Below are positions 41,185 to 49,251 of a stretch of 64,000 nucleotides of DNA, piece after piece; the first letter of the stretch is position 1; the number at the start of each line of letters is the position of its first letter. The notes beneath the pieces are model-generated. The model saw only the letters and a list, made by a program, of their open reading frames with translations, was not told the origin of the DNA and searched no databases. The position numbers were made by a program, and so were the translations under genes. This DNA comes from Pseudomonadota bacterium (GTDB lineage: Bacteria; Pseudomonadota; Alphaproteobacteria; Rhizobiales; Rhizobiaceae), in NCBI GenBank assembly GCA_023390055.1, contig JAEWDP010000030.1:13134-77133 (forward strand), written 5' to 3'.

Positions 41185-41660
41185 TTAACACAAACGACTG
41201 GACACCTTGGAGTACGGGAAGCGAGCAGCTGCCGACACTTTCCGCCGTGAACGATAACGGCAGCTTCTACGAGCGCGCAATGAAAGCGCCCACCGGCTTA
41301 CCGTCAAGCAATCCGAAGCGGGCCTTTGGGGTAAAGAAGCCATCGGCGCAATTCATACCGCCGGTTGCGATAGTCGAGGAAAGCGTCGTCATGGCGCTGG
41401 GTGCGGCTAAGTACGGCGCGTTCAATTGGCAGGACGATCCGGTTGACGCTACCACTTATTACAGCGCGGCCATCCGCCACTTGCTGCAATGGTTCTCCGG
41501 CGAAGACGTGGATCCAGAAAGCGGAGCGTCGCACCTGGCGCACGTTCGGGCTTGTATGGCCATTCTGATTGATGCGCAGGCCAGTGATTCGCTTATTGAT
41601 GATAGGCCGAAATGCGCATCGGCTGGCGAGGCTATCGAGCGGCTAAAGGTGGCCGCCTAG
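41178..41660 (+). CDS. DUF5664: dATP/dGTP diphosphohydrolase-like protein
   Basis: A 160-residue protein. VVMALGAAKYGAFNWQDDPVDATTYYSAAIRHLLQWFSGEDVDPESGASHLAHVRACMAIL (about 72-131) is the DUF5664 core, named as the N-terminal domain of phage dATP/dGTP diphosphohydrolases; the Glu/His/Asp residues would bind metal and nucleotide. It could shape the dNTP pool or limit host replication. It overlaps the previous gene by seven bases and ends the rightward operon. Confidence 0.82.
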   Translation: MVINTNDWTPWSTGSEQLPTLSAVNDNGSFYERAMKAPTGLPSSNPKRAFGVKKPSAQFIPPVAIVEESVVMALGAAKYGAFNWQDDPVDATTYYSAAIRHLLQWFSGEDVDPESGASHLAHVRACMAILIDAQASDSLIDDRPKCASAGEAIERLKVAA

Positions 41661-41953
41661 TCGCTTGTACTTGGACTAGCCACATCAGGAGTCCCCACCA
41701 ACGCACTCCCCAAAACCAAACGCCGAGGCCGGCCATAGTCCGGCCCGGTGACATACAACGAATAGACTCGCCGCCCCATTGCGGTGCACGATCTATCCAG
41801 AACCACGGCCTGCAACTCCCCGAACGCGACCCGCTGGCCTATGTCGAACTCCCACTCGACGCTATACTGCCGGACTACCGGCCCGCCATCACCCCTACAC
41901 TTGCCGACCAACTCGCCTATGCCGCTAGGCAGCCAGCAATTATTGCAACGCAT
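41657..41953 (-). CDS. possible small protein at the right end of the prophage
   Basis: A ~98-residue minus-strand frame. N-terminal Cys residues (MRCNNCWLP ... GKC) suggest a zinc knuckle, then FDIGQRVAFGELQAVVLDRSCTAMGRRVYSLYV reads like a small beta-barrel protein. It is convergent with the accessory operon and overlaps its last stop by a few bases. The ribosome site is weak (GAAGTGA), so the call is tentative. Confidence 0.35.
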   Translation of the reverse strand: MRCNNCWLPSGIGELVGKCRGDGGPVVRQYSVEWEFDIGQRVAFGELQAVVLDRSCTAMGRRVYSLYVTGPDYGRPRRLVLGSALVGTPDVASPSTSD

Positions 41954-42221
41954 ATTCACTTCACGCCCTCCCAACCCATTGCCGGCAGTCCTCGATCTAG
42001 CCGGGGGTTAGACACTCGTCACGAAGACAAGCCGGGCGCTTTTAGCTTCCTTACGGAATCCTGGACATGGCGAACCGCCCCCGGCCGATTATCGACCTTG
42101 GCGATGCGCCAGCCGCTAAGCCGCGCACATGTTCGGTTGCCGCACTTGCGCCAGCCTATTCGTGATCAGGGTGTCTAAGCCCAACCTCGCTTATGAACGA
42201 GGCATGGGCGGGGAGCAACGG

Positions 42222-42236
42222 TTAATTATTGGCTAA
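42222..42236. promoter_or_regulatory. near-consensus CtrA box upstream of chpT (distal)
   Basis: TTAA-N7-CTAA against the CtrA consensus TTAA-N7-TTAA, one mismatch, in the AT-rich region upstream of chpT. CtrA is encoded 1.3 kb downstream and depends on ChpT for phosphorylation, so feedback is plausible. No binding evidence here. Confidence 0.4.
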
Positions 42237-42353
42237 TATTAGTTGTATGAGAAATGTTGTAGTGAGGCGGCCTGTAGAACGAACCGGCAACGAAGCCGGT
42301 AACGCCCCAATCTAAATTTTGTAACGCTATTTAATAATTTCAAATGTTTAGTC

Positions 42354-42368
42354 TTAACAATCGGTTTA
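42354..42368. promoter_or_regulatory. near-consensus CtrA box upstream of chpT (proximal)
   Basis: TTAA-CAATCGG-TTTA, one mismatch from TTAA-N7-TTAA, about 95 bases before the chpT start. Together with the site at 42222 it suggests CtrA feedback on its own phosphorelay gene. Confidence 0.42.
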
Positions 42369-42461
42369 CCAAATATGTTGTCATTATGGCCGTAGACGCG
42401 CCATATTCGCACAATCTTGGTGCAGTACGGTCAATTGCGTGATCAGCATCAGGAGAACGAC

Positions 42462-43109
42462 ATGCCCAGGAACCCGAATCTCACGCTTGATGGGCCCGAT
42501 CTTGCGGCACTTCTTTGTAGTCGTGTCTGCCATGATGTGATCTCTCCCGTCGGTGCAATCAACAACGGGCTCGAATTGCTGGACGAGGGTGCATCCGATG
42601 CCGATGCGCTCGACTTGATACGGGCATCGGCATTGAATGCGGCAGTCAGACTGAAGTTTGCACGGCTCGCATTCGGCGCTTCTGGCTCGGTAGGTGCCTC
42701 CATTGATACCGGTGAGGCAGAAAAGGCGGCAAAGGATTTCGCCGAGGCCGAGAAGAAGAGCGAGGTGACCTGGAATGGCCCGCGGGCCATAATCGCCAAG
42801 AACCGCGTGAAGCTTCTTCTCAACCTGTTTCTTGTGGCATATGGAGGTATACCGCGCGGCGGATCCATTGATGTGACGCTTGAGGCGCCGGAGTTCGACG
42901 CCAAATTCATCATTACCATCAAGGGGCGGATGATGCGTGTTCCCGCAAAGTTTGCGGAAATATGCTCGGGTGCGCTGGAAGAGGCAGTCGATGCACATTC
43001 AATCCAGCCGTATTATACCGTTCTCCTCGCAGAAGAATGTGGCATGGAACTCAAGCATATCGTCTCCGAAGAAAAGATTGTCTTCATTGCCGAGGTTCCG
43101 GCCAGTTGA
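42462..43109 (+). CDS. chpT: histidine phosphotransferase ChpT
   Basis: A 215-residue protein. LTLDGPDLAALLCSRVCHDVISPVGAINNGLELLDE carries the His phosphorylation site (CHD) of the dimeric ChpT four-helix bundle. A degenerate GHKL-like C-terminal domain follows (ITIKGRMMRVPAKFAE). ChpT passes phosphate from CckA to CtrA and CpdR, linking cell cycle to transcription. Start ATG 42462 after AGGAGAACGAC. The gene pair with ctrA nearby is typical of Rhizobiales. It is a chromosomal gene directly beside the prophage. Confidence 0.93.
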   Translation: MPRNPNLTLDGPDLAALLCSRVCHDVISPVGAINNGLELLDEGASDADALDLIRASALNAAVRLKFARLAFGASGSVGASIDTGEAEKAAKDFAEAEKKSEVTWNGPRAIIAKNRVKLLLNLFLVAYGGIPRGGSIDVTLEAPEFDAKFIITIKGRMMRVPAKFAEICSGALEEAVDAHSIQPYYTVLLAEECGMELKHIVSEEKIVFIAEVPAS

Positions 43110-43217
43110 GCGGCTATGCCGGTTTTGGCATGCCAGTAACCATTCCTTAGCGCCAGCGCACTAGTTTGTAGCCGATCTCCGGCCTCAGCAGACTGGATCG
43201 ATTCCAGGGAGTGGTAC

Positions 43218-43583
43218 ATGCAGCGCTTGATGATTGCCGACAGTTCGGATGTCGTTCGCAAGGTGGGCAAACGCATTCTTTCAGAATTTGGATTTCTGGT
43301 TTCCGAAGCCGGTTCTGTCGTGGAGGCGCTTGCGCACTGCCAGACGGAGCTTCCGGGATTAATGATTGTTGATGCCGGCATGGATGGTGCGCTGGAGCTC
43401 ATCCAGCAGGTACGGGCACGTCCGGATGGCAAGGAGGTTCATATTTTCTACTGCGTCATCGAAGCAGACCTGAAGAAGATGATGCTCGGAAAACGGGCAG
43501 GGGCCAGCGATTTCCTGTTCAAGCCTTTTGATCGAAAGGCGCTGACATCAGCCTTTGCGGGATTTGCGATCGCTGCTGCTTGA
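43218..43583 (+). CDS. single-domain receiver (response-regulator-like) protein
   Basis: A 121-residue receiver domain between chpT and ctrA. The likely phospho-acceptor is Asp52 (LMIVDAGMDG) and the conserved Lys is in FKPFDR near 101. The acidic pocket is reduced: ADSSD near residue 8 has one Asp where most receivers have two acidic residues in a row. It is probably part of the CtrA phosphorelay, perhaps a phosphate sink or divergent CpdR-like protein. A ribosome site GGGAG precedes the ATG. Confidence 0.83.
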   Translation: MQRLMIADSSDVVRKVGKRILSEFGFLVSEAGSVVEALAHCQTELPGLMIVDAGMDGALELIQQVRARPDGKEVHIFYCVIEADLKKMMLGKRAGASDFLFKPFDRKALTSAFAGFAIAAA

Positions 43584-43665
43584 GGCATCATTCGAGCGGG
43601 CCGCAGGCTCCTGATGCAGACCCGCCCGGTCCTGTTCCTTTCCGATGACGCTCAAACAGAAACAG

Positions 43666-43697
43666 AAACGCCTGCGACATTTGCCGCAGGCGTTTTT
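43666..43697. terminator. bidirectional terminator between the receiver gene and ctrA
   Basis: An 11-bp perfect stem, AAACGCCTGCG with CGCAGGCGTTT, loop ACATTTGC, with TTTTT on the plus strand and A-rich sequence on the other side giving a T-tract on the minus strand. It lies between the convergent receiver gene and ctrA. Confidence 0.85.
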
Positions 43698-43724
43698 GAA
43701 TGGCGATCAGCCGGACTTCTAAAG

Positions 43725-44426
43725 TCAGGCAATCTCGGCGTAGGTGTTTCCTTCAGGTTCGCGCAGTACATAGCCGCGACCCCAGACCGTCTCGATGTAG
43801 TTCTCGCCACCGGCGGCATTGGCGAGCTTCTTGCGAAGCTTGCAGATGAATACGTCGATGATCTTCAGTTCAGGCTCGTCCATCCCGCCATAAAGGTGGT
43901 TGAGGAACATTTCCTTGGTTAGCGTTGTGCCCTTTCGCAAGGAAAGCAACTCCAGCATCTGATATTCCTTGCCGGTCAGGTGAACGCGCTGACCGCCAAC
44001 TTCAACTGTCTTGGCATCCAGGTTGACGACCAGTTCACCGGTAATGATGATCGACTGGGCGTGGCCCTTGGAACGGCGAACGATGGCATGAATACGAGCA
44101 ACCAACTCGTCCTTGTGGAACGGCTTGGTCATGTAGTCATCGGCGCCGAAGCCGAGGCCGCGAACCTTGTCTTCGATACCGGCCATGCCGGACAAAATCA
44201 GGATCGGCGTCTTGACTTTCGAAAGTCGTAATGTCCGCAGGACCTCGTAGCCCGACATGTCGGGCAGGTTTAGATCCAGAAGAATAATGTCGTAATCGTA
44301 GAGCTTTCCAAGATCGACGCCCTCTTCACCGAGGTCGGTCGTATAGACGTTGAAGCTTTCCGATTTCAGCATCAGTTCGATGCTCTGCGCTGTCGCGCTG
44401 TCATCTTCGATGAGTAGAACCCGCAT
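43725..44426 (-). CDS. ctrA: cell-cycle response regulator CtrA
   Basis: A 233-residue OmpR-family regulator. The receiver has Glu/Asp pocket IEDDS, phospho-Asp51 (ILLDLNLPDMSGYEVL) and TKPFHKDEL. The winged-helix domain includes LTGKEYQMLELLSLRKGTTLTKEMFLNHLYGG and KIIDVFICKLRKKL, nearly invariant in alpha-proteobacterial CtrA. It controls division, replication and flagellar genes. The upstream region has GATTC (44530-44534, a CcrM site) and GTTAAC (44517-44522), matching methylation-linked autoregulation known from Caulobacter. Confidence 0.97.
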   Translation of the reverse strand: MRVLLIEDDSATAQSIELMLKSESFNVYTTDLGEEGVDLGKLYDYDIILLDLNLPDMSGYEVLRTLRLSKVKTPILILSGMAGIEDKVRGLGFGADDYMTKPFHKDELVARIHAIVRRSKGHAQSIIITGELVVNLDAKTVEVGGQRVHLTGKEYQMLELLSLRKGTTLTKEMFLNHLYGGMDEPELKIIDVFICKLRKKLANAAGGENYIETVWGRGYVLREPEGNTYAEIA

Positions 44427-44515
44427 GTTTTTCCCCTTTACCGCCGCTAAGGTAGTCCGTGCCCCCTACGCGTTACGGATCCAGACTGTGCCTGATTTGG
44501 AAGCTGCCACCAAAT

Positions 44516-44534
44516 GGTTAACAAATTCTGATTC
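44516..44534 (-). promoter_or_regulatory. ctrA upstream region: GTTAAC half-site and GATTC (GANTC) site
   Basis: GGTTAAC at 44516-44522 and GATTC at 44530-44534 lie about 90-110 bases upstream of the ctrA start. In Caulobacter, CcrM methylation of a GANTC site and CtrA binding regulate the ctrA promoter; the same layout here suggests conserved control. This is inference from motif presence. Confidence 0.45.
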
Positions 44535-44849
44535 ACTATGGCAAGGTGTATCGAATTTATTAAACAAGCTGGGCACCTTCCTGATTTCACTTGAGGATTG
44601 TCCATTGCCTGGCTTGAAGCACTTTATGAGGAAAATCCACTAAGTGACTCATGCGACTCTTACATCGTCGCGCCAAAATTCGGTCCTGGCATTTACCGAC
44701 CCTTAAATTATCGGCCTTATTGTTAATGATGCCCGTAAACGAAAGGTTAACGCTGGACGATTTTAGATTAACGCGGCCGGACTTTTTGTACCCGGAGTGT
44801 ATCAATCCGGTTACAGGGCGCGGGTGCTGCTATTCATGGAGTATTGCGT

Positions 44850-45200
44850 ATGAAGTCGCGTGACAGCCTAGTTCGCCTGAAGGAATTTCAGGTTAATGAG
44901 AAACGCCGGCAGCTGGAACAGCTGCAAATGATGATGGCGGAATTTGATCGGATGGCGAAGGAGCTCGAATACCAGATCGGGGTGGAGGAAAAGAAATCCG
45001 GAATTTCCGATCCGACACATTTTGCATATCCGACCTTTGCCAAGGCAGCGCGGCAGCGTGCTGACAACCTTCAGGTTTCCATTCGTGATCTCGGGATCCA
45101 GCAGGAGGCCGCCGAACTGGCGCTGGAGGAGGCTCAGGCGGAATTCGCCAAGGCAGAAGCGCTCGAGGAACGGGACGGCGCAATGCGCGCACGCGCCTGA
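44850..45200 (+). CDS. FliJ-like coiled-coil protein
   Basis: A 116-residue, highly charged helical protein (SLVRLKEFQVNEKRRQLEQLQMMMAEFDRMAKELEYQI). It has the two-helix coiled-coil pattern and length of FliJ, the chaperone-like stalk of the flagellar export ATPase. Genes of this type sit beside ctrA in Rhizobiales. ATG 44850 has GGAG nine bases before. No other flagellar gene is in the window. High identity to a characterised FliJ cannot be checked here. Confidence 0.75.
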   Translation: MKSRDSLVRLKEFQVNEKRRQLEQLQMMMAEFDRMAKELEYQIGVEEKKSGISDPTHFAYPTFAKAARQRADNLQVSIRDLGIQQEAAELALEEAQAEFAKAEALEERDGAMRARA

Positions 45201-45281
45201 CCGGGCCGGCTAAGGCTTTCGGGATCGCGGGCGCCTTGCGTCACGCGATCCTTCGAAGGATAGGATAGACGCCTGGGGAAC

Positions 45282-45566
45282 TCACCCGGTACTGATGACA
45301 TCTTGCCATTCCGGATGGCGTTCGGCCTGAGCACGAAAAAATGTGCACAGCGGGATGATCTTGAAGCCACCTCTGCGGGCTTCCTCCACAACATGAAGTG
45401 CAAGTGCCTGGCCGACACCACGGCCGCGCATCGCGTCGGGCACCTCCGTATGATCGACAATGATCAGTGTCGCCGATGCGCGTGAGTATGTGATCTCCGC
45501 TTCGTGACCATCGATTGCCAGCGCATAGCGCCCACCCGAGGTTGATTGCGTGTGCGTGATATCCAA
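45282..45566 (-). CDS. GNAT-like acetyltransferase (YjdJ type)
   Basis: A ~94-residue small acetyltransferase. ITYSRASATLIIVDHTEVPDAMRGRGVGQALALHVVEEARRGGFKIIPLCTFFRAQAERHPEW is the short YjdJ/GtaP-like GNAT fold, with RGRGVGQAL as acetyl-CoA loop. TTG 45566 has AGGAG six bases before it; ATG 45584 is the alternative. The substrate is unknown. It lies between fliJ-like and sciP genes. Confidence 0.8.
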   Translation of the reverse strand: MDITHTQSTSGGRYALAIDGHEAEITYSRASATLIIVDHTEVPDAMRGRGVGQALALHVVEEARRGGFKIIPLCTFFRAQAERHPEWQDVISTG

Positions 45567-45961
45567 GTTGTTCTCCTGCCGCATCAATCGCCGTAACCTT
45601 GGCCGAAAGGATGCAATTGCTGAGCCGTCGTGGTTGGTCGAGAACATTTGCTTATACATCCAGCCTCAAGCATGCCCCGACTATCGAAATGATGTTCGAG
45701 CATGGTGAGCGAGATCATACAAGTGATGGTGATCACGTAACCGGCCTAAGCTTGCCGGAGACCTCCATGGGATAGATGAAGGCCGAACATCGCGTTCTTG
45801 GCGGCGCGGCTGCAATCGTGACCGATGTCGCGGATACGGTTATCGGGCCGAGATGCGGCCATCAATGGTGGCGGGGCAGGTGTACAATCCGGGACGTTTG
45901 AAAGGCGCCGTGGTGTGGTCTCCCTGGCGGCGCCTCAAGCGTGGATTGGCGAAGGGCCCGG
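45567..45961. other. intergenic region without a recognised gene
   Basis: Between the acetyltransferase start and the sciP stop I see no frame with coding character, no RNA gene and no clear terminator. It presumably contains the acetyltransferase promoter. Confidence 0.5.
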
Positions 45962-46237
45962 CTAGTGTCGGTACTGCTGGATCCGTGTCGTGCGCAGGCC
46001 GGCAAGACCATGATCATTGATTGATGACTGCCAGGAGAGGAACTCCTCGACAGTCAGCGTATAGCGATCGCAGGCCTCCTCGAGGCTTAACAGGCCGCCC
46101 CGAACCGCGGCGACTACCTCGGCTTTGCGGCGTATCACCCAGCGTCGGGTATTGGCCGGTGGCAAATCAGCAATCGTCAACGGACTGCCATCGGGGCCGA
46201 TGACATATTTCACTCGGGGTCGTATCATTTCGGTCAT
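45962..46237 (-). CDS. sciP: CtrA inhibitor SciP (DUF1153)
   Basis: A 91-residue protein. RVKYVIGPDGSPLTIADLPP and NTRRWVIRRKAEVVAAVRGGLLSLEEACDRYTLTVEEFLSWQ form the DUF1153 trihelical HTH of SciP. SciP binds CtrA at target promoters and blocks transcription in G1. Its gene beside ctrA completes a regulatory neighbourhood (ChpT activates, SciP inhibits). The match is nearly full length. Confidence 0.94.
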   Translation of the reverse strand: MTEMIRPRVKYVIGPDGSPLTIADLPPANTRRWVIRRKAEVVAAVRGGLLSLEEACDRYTLTVEEFLSWQSSINDHGLAGLRTTRIQQYRH

Positions 46238-46958
46238 GGGACTCTCTACACAAACACAAGACCACGACGGAGAGCCTAGTGCTGCAGTTTTAACATTTAC
46301 CTAAATGTGGCGAAGTATCTGTTCCAAAAACATCCAGAATACAAAAATCGTTGCTTTTACTGGGTGTTTGTCGATCTTCGCATATCGATTCTTTGCTGCA
46401 AGCGGGGCTGCCAATACCGGCTTTGCCGTCTTTTCGCTTCAGTTCGTGCCGCATTCGACCTGCAGAATGCATGGTCGATGGCATTCGATCATGCGGCAAA
46501 AAACATGAGGATCTCGAACCGTATCATTAGTCGGTACCGACGCTGGTCATGCCGAATGGGTCCGTGCGTGCGCATTTATTTCGATGTACTCGAACGTCCA
46601 ACCAATGTGACAGAGCCGTAAACAAACATCGCTGCGACGATTCATCCAGGGACGGAGAGGATCCCTCCGGATGCGGCAGAAGAAAATGCTGCAAACTGGT
46701 GCGACCAGATTGTCGGTTCTTGCAGTGCCCGATGACAAGCGGCATTGGCCATCTTTTCCAACTGGCGCGCAAAATACCCGGCAATATGTCAAAATGAGTT
46801 TACATTCTGTTGAGAATTGAAACGATTTTGTTGAGGCGCGGCTTTTTGGCTTCACATTTCCAATGAAAAAGGTATTGGATGCCGACGGAGTGTAGTGATC
46901 CGCTTGGATCAAGAATACAAGAGATGCGGACGACGGGACCGTATCCGGGGGAAAATTT
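46238..46958. other. long intergenic region upstream of sciP and livH
   Basis: About 720 bases between divergent sciP and livH. Short frames on both strands lack ribosome sites and protein-like composition. It must hold promoters for sciP (left) and the liv operon (right); I cannot pick out firm boxes. No tRNA or small RNA structure stands out. Confidence 0.5.
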
Positions 46959-47861
46959 ATGGATTATTTTGTCCAGCAGCTCATAAACGGGCTGACGCTA
47001 GGATCCATCTATGGCCTTATCGCAATTGGCTATACGATGGTTTACGGCATCATCGGCATGATCAATTTCGCCCATGGTGACATCTTCATGCTTGGCGGCT
47101 TTGCCGCATTGATCAGCTTCCTGATCCTTACATCATTTTTTGCCGGCATCCCTGTGGCGCTTGCGCTGCTGGTGATGCTGATCGTTGCGATGCTGATGAC
47201 AGGGCTGTGGAACTGGGTTATCGAACGGGTGGCCTACCGGCCGTTGCGGGGATCTTTCCGGCTAGCGCCATTGATCACCGCCATCGGAATGTCGATCGTG
47301 CTGTCTAACTTCATCCAGGTAACGCAGGGACCGCGCAACAAGCCCATTCCCTCGCTGATCAGAGAGGTTTACCACTTCGGGGCGATCACCATTTCCCTGA
47401 AGCAGATCGTCATTATTGTCGTGACGGCGGTCTTGCTGACGATCTTCTGGTATGTCGTCAACAAGACGCCCCTTGGCCGCGCTCAACGCGCAACCGAGCA
47501 GGACAGGAAGATGGCGGCTCTCCTTGGTGTGGATGTTGATCGTACCATTTCCATCACGTTCATCATGGGCGCTGCACTGGCTGCTGTCGCCGGCACGATG
47601 TACCTGATGTACTATGGAGTTGCTTCGTTCAGCGATGGCTTCATTCCAGGCGTTAAAGCCTTTACCGCGGCCGTTCTTGGTGGCATCGGCTCATTGCCGG
47701 GCGCGGTGATCGGCGGACTGCTTATCGGTTTGATCGAATCGCTCTGGTCGGCCTATTTCACCATTGCCTACAAGGATGTGGCGACCTTTGGGCTGCTTGC
47801 CTTCGTGCTGATTTTCAAGCCGAGTGGTATTCTCGGTCGACCCGAAGTGGAGAAAGTCTGA
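46959..47861 (+). CDS. livH: branched-chain amino acid ABC permease LivH
   Basis: A 300-residue inner-membrane permease with about eight helices. MDYFVQQLINGLTLGSIYGLIAIGYTMVYGIIGMINFAHGD is the invariant LivH opening, and VLGGIGSLPGAVIGG the cytoplasmic EAA-like loop. It pairs with LivM and is driven by LivG/LivF to import leucine, isoleucine, valine or related substrates. First gene of a five-gene operon; GGGGGAAAATTT precedes the ATG. Confidence 0.95.
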   Translation: MDYFVQQLINGLTLGSIYGLIAIGYTMVYGIIGMINFAHGDIFMLGGFAALISFLILTSFFAGIPVALALLVMLIVAMLMTGLWNWVIERVAYRPLRGSFRLAPLITAIGMSIVLSNFIQVTQGPRNKPIPSLIREVYHFGAITISLKQIVIIVVTAVLLTIFWYVVNKTPLGRAQRATEQDRKMAALLGVDVDRTISITFIMGAALAAVAGTMYLMYYGVASFSDGFIPGVKAFTAAVLGGIGSLPGAVIGGLLIGLIESLWSAYFTIAYKDVATFGLLAFVLIFKPSGILGRPEVEKV

Positions 47862-47862
47862 C

Positions 47863-49251
47863 ATGACGCAGTCTTCCGCTTCCAAAGATGCCGGCAAGAT
47901 AGGCTATGCCCTCAAGGAGGCGCTGATTGCCGGCGTCTTCGCTTTCGGTCTCTTCGTTCTCTATGTCGGGATAGAAACCTATCAGAATATCAATAACCAG
48001 CTTGTCTGGCGTACGCGCTGGGGCTTGCTTGCGACATTCGTGATCATTGCGGCTGTTAGCCGCTTCCTGGTTGTCGGTTACATCAAACCGCATCTTGATC
48101 GGCGCAAGCTTGCCAAGGCCAAATCGGGCGTTCTGGAGATTTCAGAAGAGAAGGGGTTCTTTCACAAGAACTTTCTGAAAATCGCTCTCTTGGTCCTGGT
48201 CGCCTACCCGGTTGCGGCCGTGATGCTGGCCGGCACGCAGGGATCCCTGAAATATGTCGACAATTTCGGCATCCAGATCCTCATCTATGTCATGCTGGCA
48301 TGGGGATTGAACATCGTTGTCGGTCTCGCTGGCCTGCTTGACCTCGGCTATGTCGCCTTTTATGCGGTCGGTGCCTATTCCTACGCACTTCTGGCTGAAC
48401 ATTTCGGGTTCTCATTCTGGATACTGCTACCGCTTTCCGGAATTCTCGCTGCATTCTGGGGTGTCATTCTCGGCTTTCCGGTCTTGCGTCTGAGAGGCGA
48501 CTACCTTGCCATCGTCACGCTTGCCTTCGGTGAAATCATTCGTCTCGTCCTGATCAACTGGACAGATGTTACCAAGGGGACATTTGGCATCTCAGGGATT
48601 CCGAAAGCGTCCTTCTTCGGAATCTGGTCCTTTGAAGTCGGTGCTCCGAACAACTTCACCAAGGCCTTCGACCTGTCGATGTCTTCGGCCTATTACAAGA
48701 TCTTCCTGTTTTATCTGGCCCTGGCGCTGTGCATGTTGACCGCCTATGTCACAATCCGGCTGCGACGCATGCCGATCGGTCGAGCCTGGGAAGCATTGCG
48801 CGAGGACGAAATTGCCTGCAGATCGCTCGGTATCAATACCGTCACGACGAAGCTGACAGCTTTCGCAATCGGTGCAATGTTCGGGGGCTTTGCAGGCGCC
48901 TTCTTTGCAACCCGGCAAGGTTTTGTCTCACCGGAAAGCTTCATCTTCCTCGAGTCAGCCGTCATCTTGTCGATTGTCGTTCTCGGCGGCATGGGGTCCT
49001 TGACCGGGATTGCAATTGCTGCGGTCCTGATGGTGGGAGGCACGGAAGCCCTGCGCGAAATGGAGTTCCTGAAGCAAGTCTTCGGTGAGGACTTCACGCC
49101 GGAACTTTACCGCATGCTGCTGTTCGGCCTGGCGATGATTACGGTCATGGTCTTCAAACCACGCGGCTTTGTCGGCTCACGTCAGCCGACGGCTTTCCTC
49201 AAGGAACGCAAGGCGATTGCGGGTAGCTTCACCAAGGAGGGTCATGGCTGA
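47863..49251 (+). CDS. livM: branched-chain amino acid ABC permease LivM
   Basis: A 462-residue permease. An N-terminal extension of ~120 residues with extra helices precedes the canonical core (LAWGLNIVVGLAGLLDLGYVAFYAVGAYSYALL, VVLGGMGSLTGIAIAA). Long LivM forms like this are usual in rhizobia. Start ATG 47863 lies one base after the livH stop with GTGGAGAAAG as ribosome site. Its stop overlaps the livG start. Confidence 0.95.
   Translation: MTQSSASKDAGKIGYALKEALIAGVFAFGLFVLYVGIETYQNINNQLVWRTRWGLLATFVIIAAVSRFLVVGYIKPHLDRRKLAKAKSGVLEISEEKGFFHKNFLKIALLVLVAYPVAAVMLAGTQGSLKYVDNFGIQILIYVMLAWGLNIVVGLAGLLDLGYVAFYAVGAYSYALLAEHFGFSFWILLPLSGILAAFWGVILGFPVLRLRGDYLAIVTLAFGEIIRLVLINWTDVTKGTFGISGIPKASFFGIWSFEVGAPNNFTKAFDLSMSSAYYKIFLFYLALALCMLTAYVTIRLRRMPIGRAWEALREDEIACRSLGINTVTTKLTAFAIGAMFGGFAGAFFATRQGFVSPESFIFLESAVILSIVVLGGMGSLTGIAIAAVLMVGGTEALREMEFLKQVFGEDFTPELYRMLLFGLAMITVMVFKPRGFVGSRQPTAFLKERKAIAGSFTKEGHG

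Larger units (their letters stand above)
41954..42461. other. prophage right-end / chpT upstream region without a confident gene
   Basis: About 500 bases between the last phage frame and chpT. There is no tRNA and no strong coding frame. It holds a hairpin ACCGGC-N6-GCCGGT (42283-42300) and two near-consensus CtrA boxes. Base composition shifts from GC-rich (to about 42210) to AT-rich (42220-42420), so the phage-host junction probably lies near 42.2 kb. The attachment repeat cannot be identified because the other end is outside the window. Confidence 0.5.

Noticed and set aside
41612..42178. 188-residue plus-strand frame after the DUF5664 gene
   Set aside because: It starts inside the DUF5664 gene, has Pro/Arg/Ser-biased composition and no ribosome site; the opposite strand looks more protein-like.
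42384..42998. 204-residue minus-strand frame opposite chpT
   Set aside because: Antisense to chpT; no ribosome site or family features.
46290..46912. Short frames on both strands upstream of livH
   Set aside because: None has a ribosome site or conserved-looking composition; the region is better read as regulatory.
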